Assembly: GCA_036821645.1 (NCBI GenBank)
Contig: DAISJD010000001.1
Span: forward strand, 1-64,000
Origin: DAISJD01 sp036821645
GTDB taxonomy: Bacteria > Pseudomonadota > Alphaproteobacteria > ATCC43930 > CGMCC-115725
Reading direction: 5' to 3'
DNA length: 64,000 nt
Shown: positions 26,540-33,642 of the stretch, in pieces
Position numbering within the stretch: position 1 is the first letter of the stretch
Layout of the letters: each line of letters starts with the position of its first letter
The notes under the pieces: generated by a model
The model's input: the letters and a program-made list of their open reading frames with translations, nothing else
Told to the model about the DNA's origin: nothing
Database searches by the model: none
Made by a program: the position numbers and the translations under genes

Positions 26540-28303
26540 ATGCCAAGCGTCATCGTGATCGGGGGCGGCATCGGCGGATTGACCGCCGCCCATGAATTGG
26601 TCGATCGCGGCTTCGATGTCGCCATTTACGATATGCGCCGGGTGCGCGGCGGCAAGGCCCGGTCACTCTCGGTGCCCGGCACGGGTACGGGCGGGCGCGC
26701 CGACCTGCCCGGCGAACATGGGTTTCGGTTTTTTCCCGGTTGCTACAAGCATTTGCCCGACTCAATGGCGAAAATCCCGCGCCCCGGCGGCGGCACCGTG
26801 CTGGACAATCTGGTCGATGCGCGCACCGTCCTGCTCGCCCGATACGACAAACCGGGCTATCGTTTCGAGGCGTCGATCCCCGACACGCCGCTCGACTGGT
26901 TCATGCAACTCTATAACAGCTTTCGTCTCATCGATAAGGTCGGCCTCGACGATGTGCTGTTCTTCACCATGCGGCTTTTTCAAGTGGCGACCAGTTGCCA
27001 GGACCGCCGTCTGAAGGAATTGGAGGCGCAATCCTGGTGGGATTTTGTCGGGGCCGCCACCCGGTCCACAGCATATCAACAATTCATGGCCGAGGGCCTG
27101 TCCCGGTCCCTGGTCGCGGCGCAAGCGAAATTGGCCAGTGCCCGCACCATCGGTCAGGTTCAGGTGGCGCTGGCCGAAACCGTCTTCACCGGCAAACCCG
27201 CCATGGACCGGGTGTTGAACGGGCCGACCAACGATGTGTTCCTCAATCCCTGGATCGATCTTTTAAAGGAAAAGGGTGTTCCCTATCACAATCCTTACGA
27301 GATTCTCGCCATCGAATGCGACGGCGAGACGATCACCGGTGTGAGGGTCGCCCCTGCGGGTCAGCCGGAGGCGGTCCAACATCTCACCGCCGATTATTAC
27401 GTCGCCGCCATCCCGATCGAACGGATGGCCGAGCTGGTCACCCCGGCCTTGAAACGGGCGAACCCCGCCTTTGAGGGCATGCTGAAAATCGCCCCCAATG
27501 TCCGTTGGATGAACGGGATTCAGTTTTATTTGAAGACCGACGTGCGGGTCAATGACGGCCATACCCTCTATCTGTCGACGCCTTGGGCGCTGACCTCCGT
27601 GTCGCAGGCGCAATTCTGGGTCAAATCGATCCCGGATACCTGGGGCGACGGCACGGTCAAGGGGATTTTGTCGGTCGATATTTCCGAATGGCTGGTCGAT
27701 GGCGATTGCGGTCAGAAAAAACCGGCCAAAGCCTGTACCGCCGAAGAAATCGCGATGGAGGTCTGGGCCGAATTGAAGCGCAGCCTGAATGTCGGCGGGG
27801 TGACCTTACTTGACGATACCATGCTGCATTCCTGGTTCCTCGACCCGGATATCGAAATCAAAAACCCGCCGGAATATGGCGAAACCACCAATCTCGAACC
27901 GCTGTTCGTGAATTTCGTCAATAGTTGGCCGCTGCGCCCGACCGCTGCGACCGCGATCCCCAATTTGGTCTTAGCCTCCGATTACGTGCAATGCGAGTCC
28001 GATCTCGCCTGCATGGAAACGGCGAACGAGGCCGGACGCCGGGCGGTCAATGCGATTTTGGCGACAAGCGGGTCGAACGCCACGCCCTGCACCCTCTTTC
28101 CCATGGATATGCCCGCCCTGTTGAAGCCGCTGCGCGATCTGGATCAGATCCGCTTCGATCTGGGCCTGCCCTGGACCCCGTTCGGGATCGGCGATCTGGC
28201 CTTGGTCGAGGCCGGCCACGAATTCCACGAACTGGCCCACCATCTGGCGGGCGATCTGGAACGCGACGCAGCAGCCGCCCTGCATTTCCTGCATCGGCTT
28301 TAA
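26540..28303 (+). CDS. FAD-dependent oxidoreductase (phytoene desaturase / HpnE-like)
   Basis: A 587-residue flavoprotein. The N-terminal dinucleotide fold VIVIGGGIGGLTAAHEL and GEHGFRFFPGCYKHLPD are typical of the amine-oxidase/phytoene-desaturase superfamily, with the FAD C-terminal region NLVLASDYVQCESDLACMETANEAGRRAV split around residues 475-510. It is longer than HpnE or CrtI (about 420-500). The start follows a GGGGAGGG ribosome-binding site. It ends the plus-strand sugar-gene run after a 94-bp gap. No carotenoid or squalene genes are adjacent, so the substrate is open. Confidence 0.8.
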   Translation: MPSVIVIGGGIGGLTAAHELVDRGFDVAIYDMRRVRGGKARSLSVPGTGTGGRADLPGEHGFRFFPGCYKHLPDSMAKIPRPGGGTVLDNLVDARTVLLARYDKPGYRFEASIPDTPLDWFMQLYNSFRLIDKVGLDDVLFFTMRLFQVATSCQDRRLKELEAQSWWDFVGAATRSTAYQQFMAEGLSRSLVAAQAKLASARTIGQVQVALAETVFTGKPAMDRVLNGPTNDVFLNPWIDLLKEKGVPYHNPYEILAIECDGETITGVRVAPAGQPEAVQHLTADYYVAAIPIERMAELVTPALKRANPAFEGMLKIAPNVRWMNGIQFYLKTDVRVNDGHTLYLSTPWALTSVSQAQFWVKSIPDTWGDGTVKGILSVDISEWLVDGDCGQKKPAKACTAEEIAMEVWAELKRSLNVGGVTLLDDTMLHSWFLDPDIEIKNPPEYGETTNLEPLFVNFVNSWPLRPTAATAIPNLVLASDYVQCESDLACMETANEAGRRAVNAILATSGSNATPCTLFPMDMPALLKPLRDLDQIRFDLGLPWTPFGIGDLALVEAGHEFHELAHHLAGDLERDAAAALHFLHRL

Positions 28304-28338
28304 CAGGGGTCCGCACGCAGGTTGTGCGAAACGTCATC

Positions 28339-28367
28339 GGTGGATCGCCGCACACGGGCGATCCACC
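28339..28367. terminator. Hairpin after the FAD oxidoreductase gene
   Basis: Perfect 11-bp stem GGTGGATCGCC (28339-28349) / GGCGATCCACC (28357-28367), 7-nt loop, 36 bp after the stop. There is no T-run. It also marks the point beyond which the PIN-toxin remnant is no longer recognisable. Confidence 0.55.
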
Positions 28368-28386
28368 CGAACCGGAACCCCATCGA

Positions 28387-28428
28387 TGGGCCCGTATCGA
28401 CCACAAAGAGTTTCAGACTACGCGACAT
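28387..28428 (-). pseudogene. Truncated PIN-like toxin remnant
   Basis: Starting at ATG 28428 on the minus strand the frame reads MSRSLKLFVVDTGP, the start of a PIN/DUF3368-type ribonuclease toxin (VVDTGP includes the first catalytic Asp). It then runs into unrelated sequence and stops within about 30 residues. Only the first 14 codons are recognisable. It lies directly downstream of, and overlapping, the antitoxin-like remnant, the usual order for such pairs. Confidence 0.5.
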
Positions 28429-28628
28429 GGTTCGGGAACATCCACGCGCGCGCGGCTGATTTTCTCTTCACGACCCACCACGGATGCCTGGGGCAGCGGC
28501 AAGTCTTGCTCGCTTAACAAGCGTAAAACCTCGCCATAGGTCGCACCATCCAGGCGGCGACGCAATTCAAGGGCGGGCATTTCTCCGTGGGAGAAGGCTT
28601 CGAGCGCCCGTTTTTATTTTTCCTGCAT
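28418..28628 (-). pseudogene. Decayed antitoxin-like gene
   Basis: From ATG 28628 the frame reads MQEK, then a TAA stop, then continues open through ALEAFSHGEMPALELRRRL, YGEVLRLLSEQDLPLP and GREEKISRAR. Near the end, shifting frame restores WMFPNHVA and a TAG (28420-28418) that overlaps the toxin start. So the gene carries one nonsense codon and one frameshift. The layout (about 70 residues, overlapping a PIN-type start) suggests a former type II antitoxin; the exact family is not certain. Confidence 0.5.
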
Positions 28629-28844
28629 CGCGACAAAACCCCCTTTCATGCCAGTCTATGCTAAACTTGTCGCCCGGTTAAATTCAAGAACGCGTTTTAA
28701 ACGGTTTTTGCATCGCATATCGTTTCCACACGCGAAGAGCACCGGCACTGTGTCGGCCCATGATCGCCTGGAGAGCGGCCGCCCCAATCCGAAAACGACG
28801 GGAACCCCTTGATCTCTCGACAAGCCGGGCGCATTCTGGGTCGC

Positions 28845-28872
28845 GATCCGGTCGCGGATCACGGGTTTTTTT
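28845..28872 (+). terminator. Intrinsic-terminator-like hairpin with no gene upstream
   Basis: GATCCG (28845-28850), GTCG loop, CGGATC (28855-28860), then ACGGG and seven T (28866-28872). It reads as a plus-strand terminator, but no plus-strand gene was recognised between 28304 and here. It may end an unrecognised small transcript. Confidence 0.4.
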
Positions 28873-28929
28873 CGTGCACCCCCATGTCACGGGACGGGAA
28901 AAACGGGGCCGATAGGGCCGATCCGCAAC

Positions 28930-29090
28930 CGGCGACCAAGGGGCGATAAAAATACTATTGTATGTTTTCAGCGCAAAAATCGGTGGAAAAAAATGTGGTT
29001 AATGCCCCAAAAACCCTCCGAAAACCCAAATTTTTTTTCAGCAAAATCGCCCCTAACTTATTGCTTGCATATGGACTTTCCCTAGGATAC
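28930..29090 (+). promoter_or_regulatory. CRISPR leader with candidate promoter
   Basis: An AT-rich tract directly left of the first repeat, in contrast to GC-rich sequence on the right side of the array. It ends with a sigma70-like pair TTGCTT (29061-29066) and TAGGAT (29083-29088), 16 bp apart, placing transcription start in the first repeat. The AT-rich side and the degenerate last repeat at the far end both argue that this is the leader. Confidence 0.6.
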
Positions 29091-29587
29091 CTTGTCGTTA
29101 CCCCCGCCATGAGGGCGGATTGCAACTCCCTGCCGCGTGTTGAAGGCGAGATGGGCTTGTCGTTACCCCCGCCATGAGGGCGGATTGCAACCGCTCATCG
29201 TAAAGCGCGTTGATCTGCTGACTTGTCGTTACCCCCGCCATGAGGGCGGATTGCAACACATCGTATGCGTGAAGAAACTTTAAATCTCTTGTCGTTACCC
29301 CCGCCATGAGGGCGGATTGCAACTGCGTTCCGCAAGGTTTCCGATCCCGCCAACTTGTCGTTACCCCCGCCATGAGGGCGGATTGCAACTCCGATTTCCA
29401 AGACTCAGGGTCAGCTTTCACTTGTCGTTACCCCCGCCATGAGGGCGGATTGCAACTTCTGCATTAGCAAGCTTTATAAGCAAATCCTTGTCGTTACCCC
29501 CGCCATGAGGGCGGATTGCAACCCGCGCGGACTGGACTTGATAAGCTTCAACTTGTCGTTACCCCCGCCATGAGGGCGGATTGCGAC
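29091..29587 (+). CRISPR. CRISPR array: 8 repeats, 7 spacers, no cas genes nearby
   Basis: Eight 36-bp repeats at 29091, 29156, 29222, 29288, 29354, 29421, 29487 and 29552. Each begins CTTGTCGTTACC and ends GGGCGGATTGCAAC, with an internal CCCGCC-ATGA-GGGCGG hairpin. The first seven are identical; the last has ATTGCGAC. Spacers are 29-31 bp (29, 30, 30, 30, 31, 30, 29). The leader is probably to the left. No Cas1, Cas2, effector or other cas gene was found in the 64 kb. Repeat length with short spacers fits class 2 arrays better than type I, but the type cannot be assigned. Confidence 0.97.
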
Positions 29588-29763
29588 CGGTGGGGCGGAA
29601 CGATGCTTCTTGCCCCTCACCCCGCTACGGGTGCCAGTGTCGGCAATTGAGCGATGCCGCCATATCCTCGGCATGGGTCCAATATGGAGGCACATCGGAC
29701 ATGGGGGGTGCGGTGCCCCCTACCCCGTTTGTCATTCTTCATCCGCAAAACGGTTGATCATCC

Positions 29764-29801
29764 CCGTCACGGCCATCGCCCCCGCGTAAGGGCGGGTTGC
29801 C
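29764..29801. repeat. Repeat-like fragment beyond the CRISPR array
   Basis: About 180 bp right of the last repeat, the sequence CCCCCGCGTAAGGGCGGGTTGC matches, in two pieces, the CCCCCGC and AGGGCGGATTGC parts of the CRISPR repeat with one indel and a few substitutions; it is preceded by GTCACGGCC where the repeat has GTCGTTA. It could be a worn-out trailing repeat, or, if read on the minus strand, an anti-repeat. Confidence 0.5.
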
Positions 29802-29826
29802 GGTGCGGGTCGCTTCCCCGCACCGG
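29800..29826. other. Strong hairpin next to the repeat-like fragment
   Basis: Perfect 10-bp stem CCGGTGCGGG / CCCGCACCGG with a 7-nt loop, abutting the repeat-like fragment and 8 bp from the stop of the XRE gene. It may terminate the XRE transcript, although no T-run follows. Confidence 0.55.
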
Positions 29827-29833
29827 CGGGACA

Positions 29834-30322
29834 TTACCGGTCGACACCGCCGTGATCGCCCCGGTGATCGCCGTTGATCGTGCGCAATAGATCCAGGATC
29901 GGACGCAGTAGGGCCTCGTCCCGGATTTCGTTCAATTCGCGGCCCAATTCCAACCGCACCCGACTGGTCGGTTGGCGGTATTCGTCGGGATGGGCCAGGG
30001 CCGGATCGCCCCCCGCCGCCGCCTCGGCCGGGTCCGTGAAGGTAGCCAGCGGCACCTTGAAATAATCCGACAGTAAAATCAACGTGGCCAACGAGATCTT
30101 GTTCGTCCCCCGTTCGTATTTCTGCACCTGTTGAAACGTCAATCCGATCGCCTTGGCAACCGCCGTCTGGCTAAGCCCCGAGGCGACGCGCAACCGATGC
30201 AGCACGGACCCCACCACCAGATTGATATCCGGACGGGCAACGGCACGCGCCCGCCGCGTGCCGCCCGACGCTTTCTTCACCAATGCCGATGTTTCCTGTT
30301 TTGAACCGAGGGTGCGCGCCAA
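29834..30322 (-). CDS. XRE-family (Cro/CI-type HTH) transcriptional regulator
   Basis: A 162-residue protein with a basic N-terminus, a central helix-turn-helix (HRLRVASGLSQTAVAKAIGL, then TFQQVQKYERGTNKISLATL) and a charged C-terminus. The pattern SQ..VAKA.G.TFQQVQKYERG.N is common in alphaproteobacterial XRE regulators. Start: TTG at 30322, chosen because AGAAGGAG lies seven to eight bases upstream; the longer TTG start at 30358 has no such site. Targets unknown; it lies between the CRISPR flank and the divergent TetR gene. Confidence 0.85.
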   Translation of the reverse strand: MARTLGSKQETSALVKKASGGTRRARAVARPDINLVVGSVLHRLRVASGLSQTAVAKAIGLTFQQVQKYERGTNKISLATLILLSDYFKVPLATFTDPAEAAAGGDPALAHPDEYRQPTSRVRLELGRELNEIRDEALLRPILDLLRTINGDHRGDHGGVDR

Positions 30323-30442
30323 AACTTTGCTCCTTCTTTGTATGAATGAATCGTGCAACCGAGGACACGTATTTACCCGTGACAGGCGTCCTTTATGCCG
30401 TTATATGCATACTAAAATGAGGATTTTGCACCCGATAAATCC

Positions 30443-30454
30443 AACCGTTCGGTT
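30443..30454. promoter_or_regulatory. TetR operator-like site 1
   Basis: AACCGTTCGGTT (inverted AACCG / CGGTT) lies 23 bp before the TetR-family start codon. The right half TCGGTT recurs in two further sites before the HPP gene, suggesting autoregulation. Confidence 0.5.
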
Positions 30455-30477
30455 AAAAAGAGCAGAGTGAGACAAGC

Positions 30478-31032
30478 ATGAAGGTTAATTCAGAAACGAT
30501 CATCAGTCACGCCATCGATCTGTTCCGACTTCAGGGCTATCACAACACTTCCATGACCGATATTGCTGAATCTTGCGGTCTGATTAAAGGCAGTCTCTAC
30601 CACCACTTTAAAAATAAAGAAGAATTGGCGATTACCGCCGTCGAAAATGTTCATCGTTTTTTTCATAATCAAATTTTTTCGATTGCTTACGACAAATCAT
30701 TGAGCGGTTCTGCCCGTCTTGAAGCCATGACTCATAAAACAGAAGCCTTTTTTCTCAGTCGAGACGGCGGTTGCCTGATGGGCAATCTGGCCTTAGAGAT
30801 TATCGACACGGTTCCAGGTTTTCGCGATGTCTTAAAAAAATATTTTTCTGAATGGAACGATTGCTTCACCCATATTTATTTGGAAAAATTGCAAGAACCC
30901 ATCGCCCGTCTCAAGGCGCAAAAGGCCGTTGCCGAGATTCAAGGAAGCCTGATGATGATGCGGATTTTCAAAGATCCCAACATCTTCAAACAAATGAACG
31001 AAAATTTGATCAGTGATTTCATTAGACTATAA
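30478..31032 (+). CDS. TetR/AcrR-family transcriptional regulator
   Basis: A 184-residue regulator. The N-terminal HTH is canonical: AIDLFRLQGYHNTSMTDIAES followed by CGLIKGSLYHHFKNKEELA. The C-terminal ligand domain has GGCLMGNLALEI, a block seen in the TetR_C_11/AcuR-like group that responds to small electrophiles or organic acids. It is followed after 204 bp by the HPP and haem-oxygenase-like genes, whose upstream region carries two sites similar to the one before tetR. The gene is clearly more AT-rich than the flanking core genes. Confidence 0.9.
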   Translation: MKVNSETIISHAIDLFRLQGYHNTSMTDIAESCGLIKGSLYHHFKNKEELAITAVENVHRFFHNQIFSIAYDKSLSGSARLEAMTHKTEAFFLSRDGGCLMGNLALEIIDTVPGFRDVLKKYFSEWNDCFTHIYLEKLQEPIARLKAQKAVAEIQGSLMMMRIFKDPNIFKQMNENLISDFIRL

Positions 31033-31121
31033 AAATTTTCTCACACCTCTGTATTTAAATGATTTTCATTCTCATTTTTGTTGTATTTTGCACTTATAAT
31101 CACTAAATTGTAGCGATAATC

Positions 31122-31134
31122 AAACGGTCGGTTG
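31122..31134. promoter_or_regulatory. TetR operator-like site 2
   Basis: AAACGGTCGGTTG, about 100 bp before the HPP start, sharing GGTCGGT with site 3 and TCGGTT with site 1. Confidence 0.45.
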
Positions 31135-31205
31135 TTTTTTCCTTACCGGTAGAATATCGACCTCCTGTAATACATTATGACCTGAAATGGTTTTTAGAAA
31201 AACTC

Positions 31206-31221
31206 AAATGGTCGGTCGATT
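31206..31221. promoter_or_regulatory. TetR operator-like site 3
   Basis: AAATGGTCGGTCGATT, 15 bp before the HPP-gene start codon, sharing GGTCGGT with site 2. Its placement over the translation-proximal region fits repression of the HPP/haem-oxygenase-like pair. Confidence 0.45.
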
Positions 31222-31236
31222 AAGGATTTTAACGTC

Positions 31237-31743
31237 ATGTCAACATTGTTGAGTACCTTGCGCCCAAACGGCAAACCACCCACAGTCCCAACAATAAAAA
31301 TTATCGTAATTTGCTGGATCGGTGCCTTTCTCGCCATTGCGACTGCCGCCCTTGCCGCCCTTGAAACCCACGAAATGCTGGTACTGGGCTCGTTCGGGGC
31401 GACCTGCGTCCTGTTATTCGGGTTTCCCGACAGTCCCTTTTCCCAACCCCGCCATGTCATCGGCGGCCATCTCATCACATCGGCCACCGGGTTGGTGTTT
31501 TTAATGCTGTTCGGCAGTACATGGTGGAGCATGGGCCTCGCCACCGCCACCGCGATCAGTTTGATGCAGGTGACGCGGACGGTTCATCCCCCCGCCGGAT
31601 CGAACCCGGTCATCGTCATGCTGTCGCAGCCCAGTTGGTGGTTTTTATTGTTCCCGACCCTGATCGGGATTCTGATCATCCAAGCCGTGGGTTTGGTTTG
31701 GCACAAGCTGAACCGCCGGACATACCCGACTTACTGGGTTTGA
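31237..31743 (+). CDS. HPP family membrane protein
   Basis: A 168-residue protein with four to five predicted transmembrane helices and the family signature VHPPAGSNPVIVML near residue 117. Helices begin around IIVICWIGAFLAIATAALA. HPP proteins in cyanobacteria and chloroplasts have been linked to nitrite transport, but most members are uncharacterised. The family motif ALETHEMLVLGSFGATCVLLF is present (split near residues 42-62). Its stop is 34 bp before the next gene, so the two form an operon. Confidence 0.88.
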   Translation: MSTLLSTLRPNGKPPTVPTIKIIVICWIGAFLAIATAALAALETHEMLVLGSFGATCVLLFGFPDSPFSQPRHVIGGHLITSATGLVFLMLFGSTWWSMGLATATAISLMQVTRTVHPPAGSNPVIVMLSQPSWWFLLFPTLIGILIIQAVGLVWHKLNRRTYPTYWV

Positions 31744-31777
31744 TTTCATTCATTACAACCTTATGGGAAAGGCCGTC

Positions 31778-32551
31778 ATGTCTGCACTCGCTCACCTTGA
31801 TCAGGGTCATGTCTATGAGAAACTTGATCAGGCGGCCTTGGATAGTCTGCGCAAAGACCATGCCTGGATCGCAGAACCTATCCATCGGGCGAGTGAGGCG
31901 GTCGCCGCCATGCCGTTTTATGCCTGGCTCGATCGGATCCAATCACCGCAGGAATTTCATAACGCGGCGGTCAACCTCTATCATCATTCGGCGACATTTC
32001 CCAAAGTCATGGGGCTGATGCTGGCGACGACGCCCATGAGTGAAAATCCCATGATGAATTTCTACGCCAAACATGCCTATGGCGAAGCCCCGCATTATGA
32101 AATGTTGATGCAGTGGATGATGAAGTTCGACATCCTGCCCCATCGGGATGCGATCCTCGACGTCATCCCCACGATCGAAACCAATGCCTGCATCAATTTG
32201 GCCTATCCGCTGGCGCTGGCGGCGGATCGGGATCAGTGGGTTTTAACCATCAATTGCGGGATCGAACGCTGTTCCAACGATTTCTTCAAGGCCGTCGCCC
32301 GGAAAATGCACCAGATCGGGGCGGGCGACATTTATTTCGACATTCACGTCGAAGCCGATGAATTTCACAGCATCATGGGCCTCGACCATGTCACCCCGCA
32401 AGACCCGACCAGCCGCCGGGGCCGCCACCTGATCGCAAAATCCCTGGAAGGCATCGCACTCTGGGCGGCAATGCTCCATTCCTGGATCGGCCTCGACTAC
32501 CTGCCGAAATTCGCCCTGGACGGCACGGTCCTGAACCCGATCCGGTCGTGA
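31778..32551 (+). CDS. Iron-containing redox enzyme family (haem-oxygenase-like fold, HDO)
   Basis: A 257-residue all-helical protein. Candidate metal ligands are spread as in haem-oxygenase-like diiron oxidases: NLYHHSATFPKVMG, KHAYGEAPHYEMLMQW and DIHVEADEFHSIMG each supply Glu/His pairs. The start at 31778 follows GGAAAGG; ATG 31763 is an alternative. HDO enzymes perform varied oxidative reactions (N-oxygenation, C-C cleavage), so the substrate cannot be deduced. Coupling to an HPP membrane protein under one TetR regulator suggests transport or handling of a small molecule. Confidence 0.8.
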   Translation: MSALAHLDQGHVYEKLDQAALDSLRKDHAWIAEPIHRASEAVAAMPFYAWLDRIQSPQEFHNAAVNLYHHSATFPKVMGLMLATTPMSENPMMNFYAKHAYGEAPHYEMLMQWMMKFDILPHRDAILDVIPTIETNACINLAYPLALAADRDQWVLTINCGIERCSNDFFKAVARKMHQIGAGDIYFDIHVEADEFHSIMGLDHVTPQDPTSRRGRHLIAKSLEGIALWAAMLHSWIGLDYLPKFALDGTVLNPIRS

Positions 32552-32570
32552 TCCGTTTCAAAACAACAAA

Positions 32571-32602
32571 GCCGGTTTCGTCCCAATTGGATGGAAACCG
32601 GC
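32571..32602. terminator. Bidirectional hairpin after the HDO gene
   Basis: Nine-bp stem GCCGGTTTC (32571-32579) / GAAACCGGC (32594-32602), 14-nt loop, 19 bp after the stop and 27 bp from the convergent gene's stop. Confidence 0.6.
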
Positions 32603-32628
32603 CTCACCTTTGATCGTATAGAAAGGCC

Positions 32629-32961
32629 CTAGCGAGGCGGTTCCGACGCCGCACCGCGATACTCGATCTCGATCGGATAAGCGCCCATCATGATGTGCGT
32701 TTTCTGTTCCAACACGTGCCCCTTGTCATCATCGGTAATGATGATCAATTTATTATCCGTTTCCCACCGCATGTGACGCACGACGTTTGTATCGCTGTAA
32801 AAAATCATCGTCTCGGCATCCTGTCGGCTTTGCGATGGCATGATCGGACGGATAAAACTATCCTTCACGGAGATTGTCGCCGATTTGAACCGATAACCAT
32901 TGCTGCAACTTGTATATTCATAGAGTGCGATAAATCGTGTATTCGGTGAGAGTTTTTTCAT
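32629..32961 (-). CDS. Small protein, paralogue of the gene at 33205-33642; N-terminus probably lost to a frameshift
   Basis: A 110-residue protein beginning MKKLSPNTRFIALYEYTS. It aligns with residues from SPTHRF onward of the neighbour (shared pattern SP..RF...Y.Y, then V..M.W..D..L.I, then K..IMMG..PI.IEYR). Upstream, the same frame encodes a strongly hydrophobic stretch, and an ATG at 33079 (MKLAIFF) lies one base out of phase across a T8 tract (plus-strand A at 33059-33066). The full-length form would be a membrane-anchored protein like its paralogue. Function unknown; the SPDGRY-like motif recalls DUF5412. Confidence 0.6.
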   Translation of the reverse strand: MKKLSPNTRFIALYEYTSCSNGYRFKSATISVKDSFIRPIMPSQSRQDAETMIFYSDTNVVRHMRWETDNKLIIITDDDKGHVLEQKTHIMMGAYPIEIEYRGAASEPPR

Positions 32962-33058
32962 TTTGGTTGGACCAAAACAAAGATCAAAGGGATTAAAGTA
33001 AATATTGATAAATATCAGAACTATACTTATAATTATGCAACCTAATATCCTAATTGCT

Positions 33059-33066
33059 AAAAAAAA
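33059..33066 (-). repeat. T8 homopolymer at a frameshift in the gene upstream of 32961
   Basis: Eight T on the minus strand (A8 on plus). With nine T the frame from ATG 33079 would run into the hydrophobic leader and on through the 32629-32961 gene; with eight it stops at TAG within two codons. Confidence 0.7.
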
Positions 33067-33204
33067 TCGCTAATTTCATAAAACCAATCATGAATTTTTT
33101 AAAGAAATTTATCATCACGAAAAAATCCTTTTTTTATAGTTGGGCGGTGCAATCTATTGGGTACTGGATCGTTACCGGATTTCAGGAATAACCCCCGACA
33201 ACGG

Positions 33205-33642
33205 TCAGTCCCGTGGCACCGGGCCAGTCGCGCGATACTCGATGTCGATCGGATCATCCCCCATCATAATGTAACTTTTATGCGTGAAAGCGCGACCCGG
33301 ATCTCCATTGATCAGAATGACCAATCGGTCATCCGATACCCATTTCATGCCGACCACCTCATCATAATCCGACACATAGATGATGTTTTTTTCGGGTCGC
33401 GCGAACCAAAGCCAGATGAATGTCCCAGTTTTTGAGACCGAGACAGTGCCGGTCAGCACAGAAATCGCACCGCCGCAAATTTCATAGGTATAATCTGCTG
33501 AAAATCGATGTGTCGGTGAATATTCATAGAAAGAATTTCTAACATCGCATACGGCAAGACCAGAATATATAATAAGAACAAAAATAAATATAATATAAGT
33601 TACCGTCCAACTCAGTATTTTTTCCATTATTTTCATAATCAT
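33205..33642 (-). CDS. Small membrane-anchored protein, function unknown
   Basis: A 145-residue protein with one N-terminal transmembrane/signal segment (about residues 11-31, VTYIIFIFVLIIYSGLAVC) and a soluble domain: SPTHRFSADYTYEICGG, IIYVSDYDEVVGMKWVSDD and SYIMMGDDPIDIEYRA. It is paralogous to the gene at 32629-32961. The pattern is reminiscent of DUF5412-type proteins (SPDGRY near the membrane, two short beta-rich blocks), by recollection only. The start overlaps the stop of the upstream ORF (ATGA). It is AT-rich, unlike core genes. Confidence 0.65.
   Translation of the reverse strand: MIMKIMEKILSWTVTYIIFIFVLIIYSGLAVCDVRNSFYEYSPTHRFSADYTYEICGGAISVLTGTVSVSKTGTFIWLWFARPEKNIIYVSDYDEVVGMKWVSDDRLVILINGDPGRAFTHKSYIMMGDDPIDIEYRATGPVPRD

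Noticed and set aside
28656..28890. Two short minus-strand frames left of the CRISPR leader
   Set aside because: They overlap in different frames, have no ribosome-binding site and no recognised motif; one spans the terminator-like hairpin.
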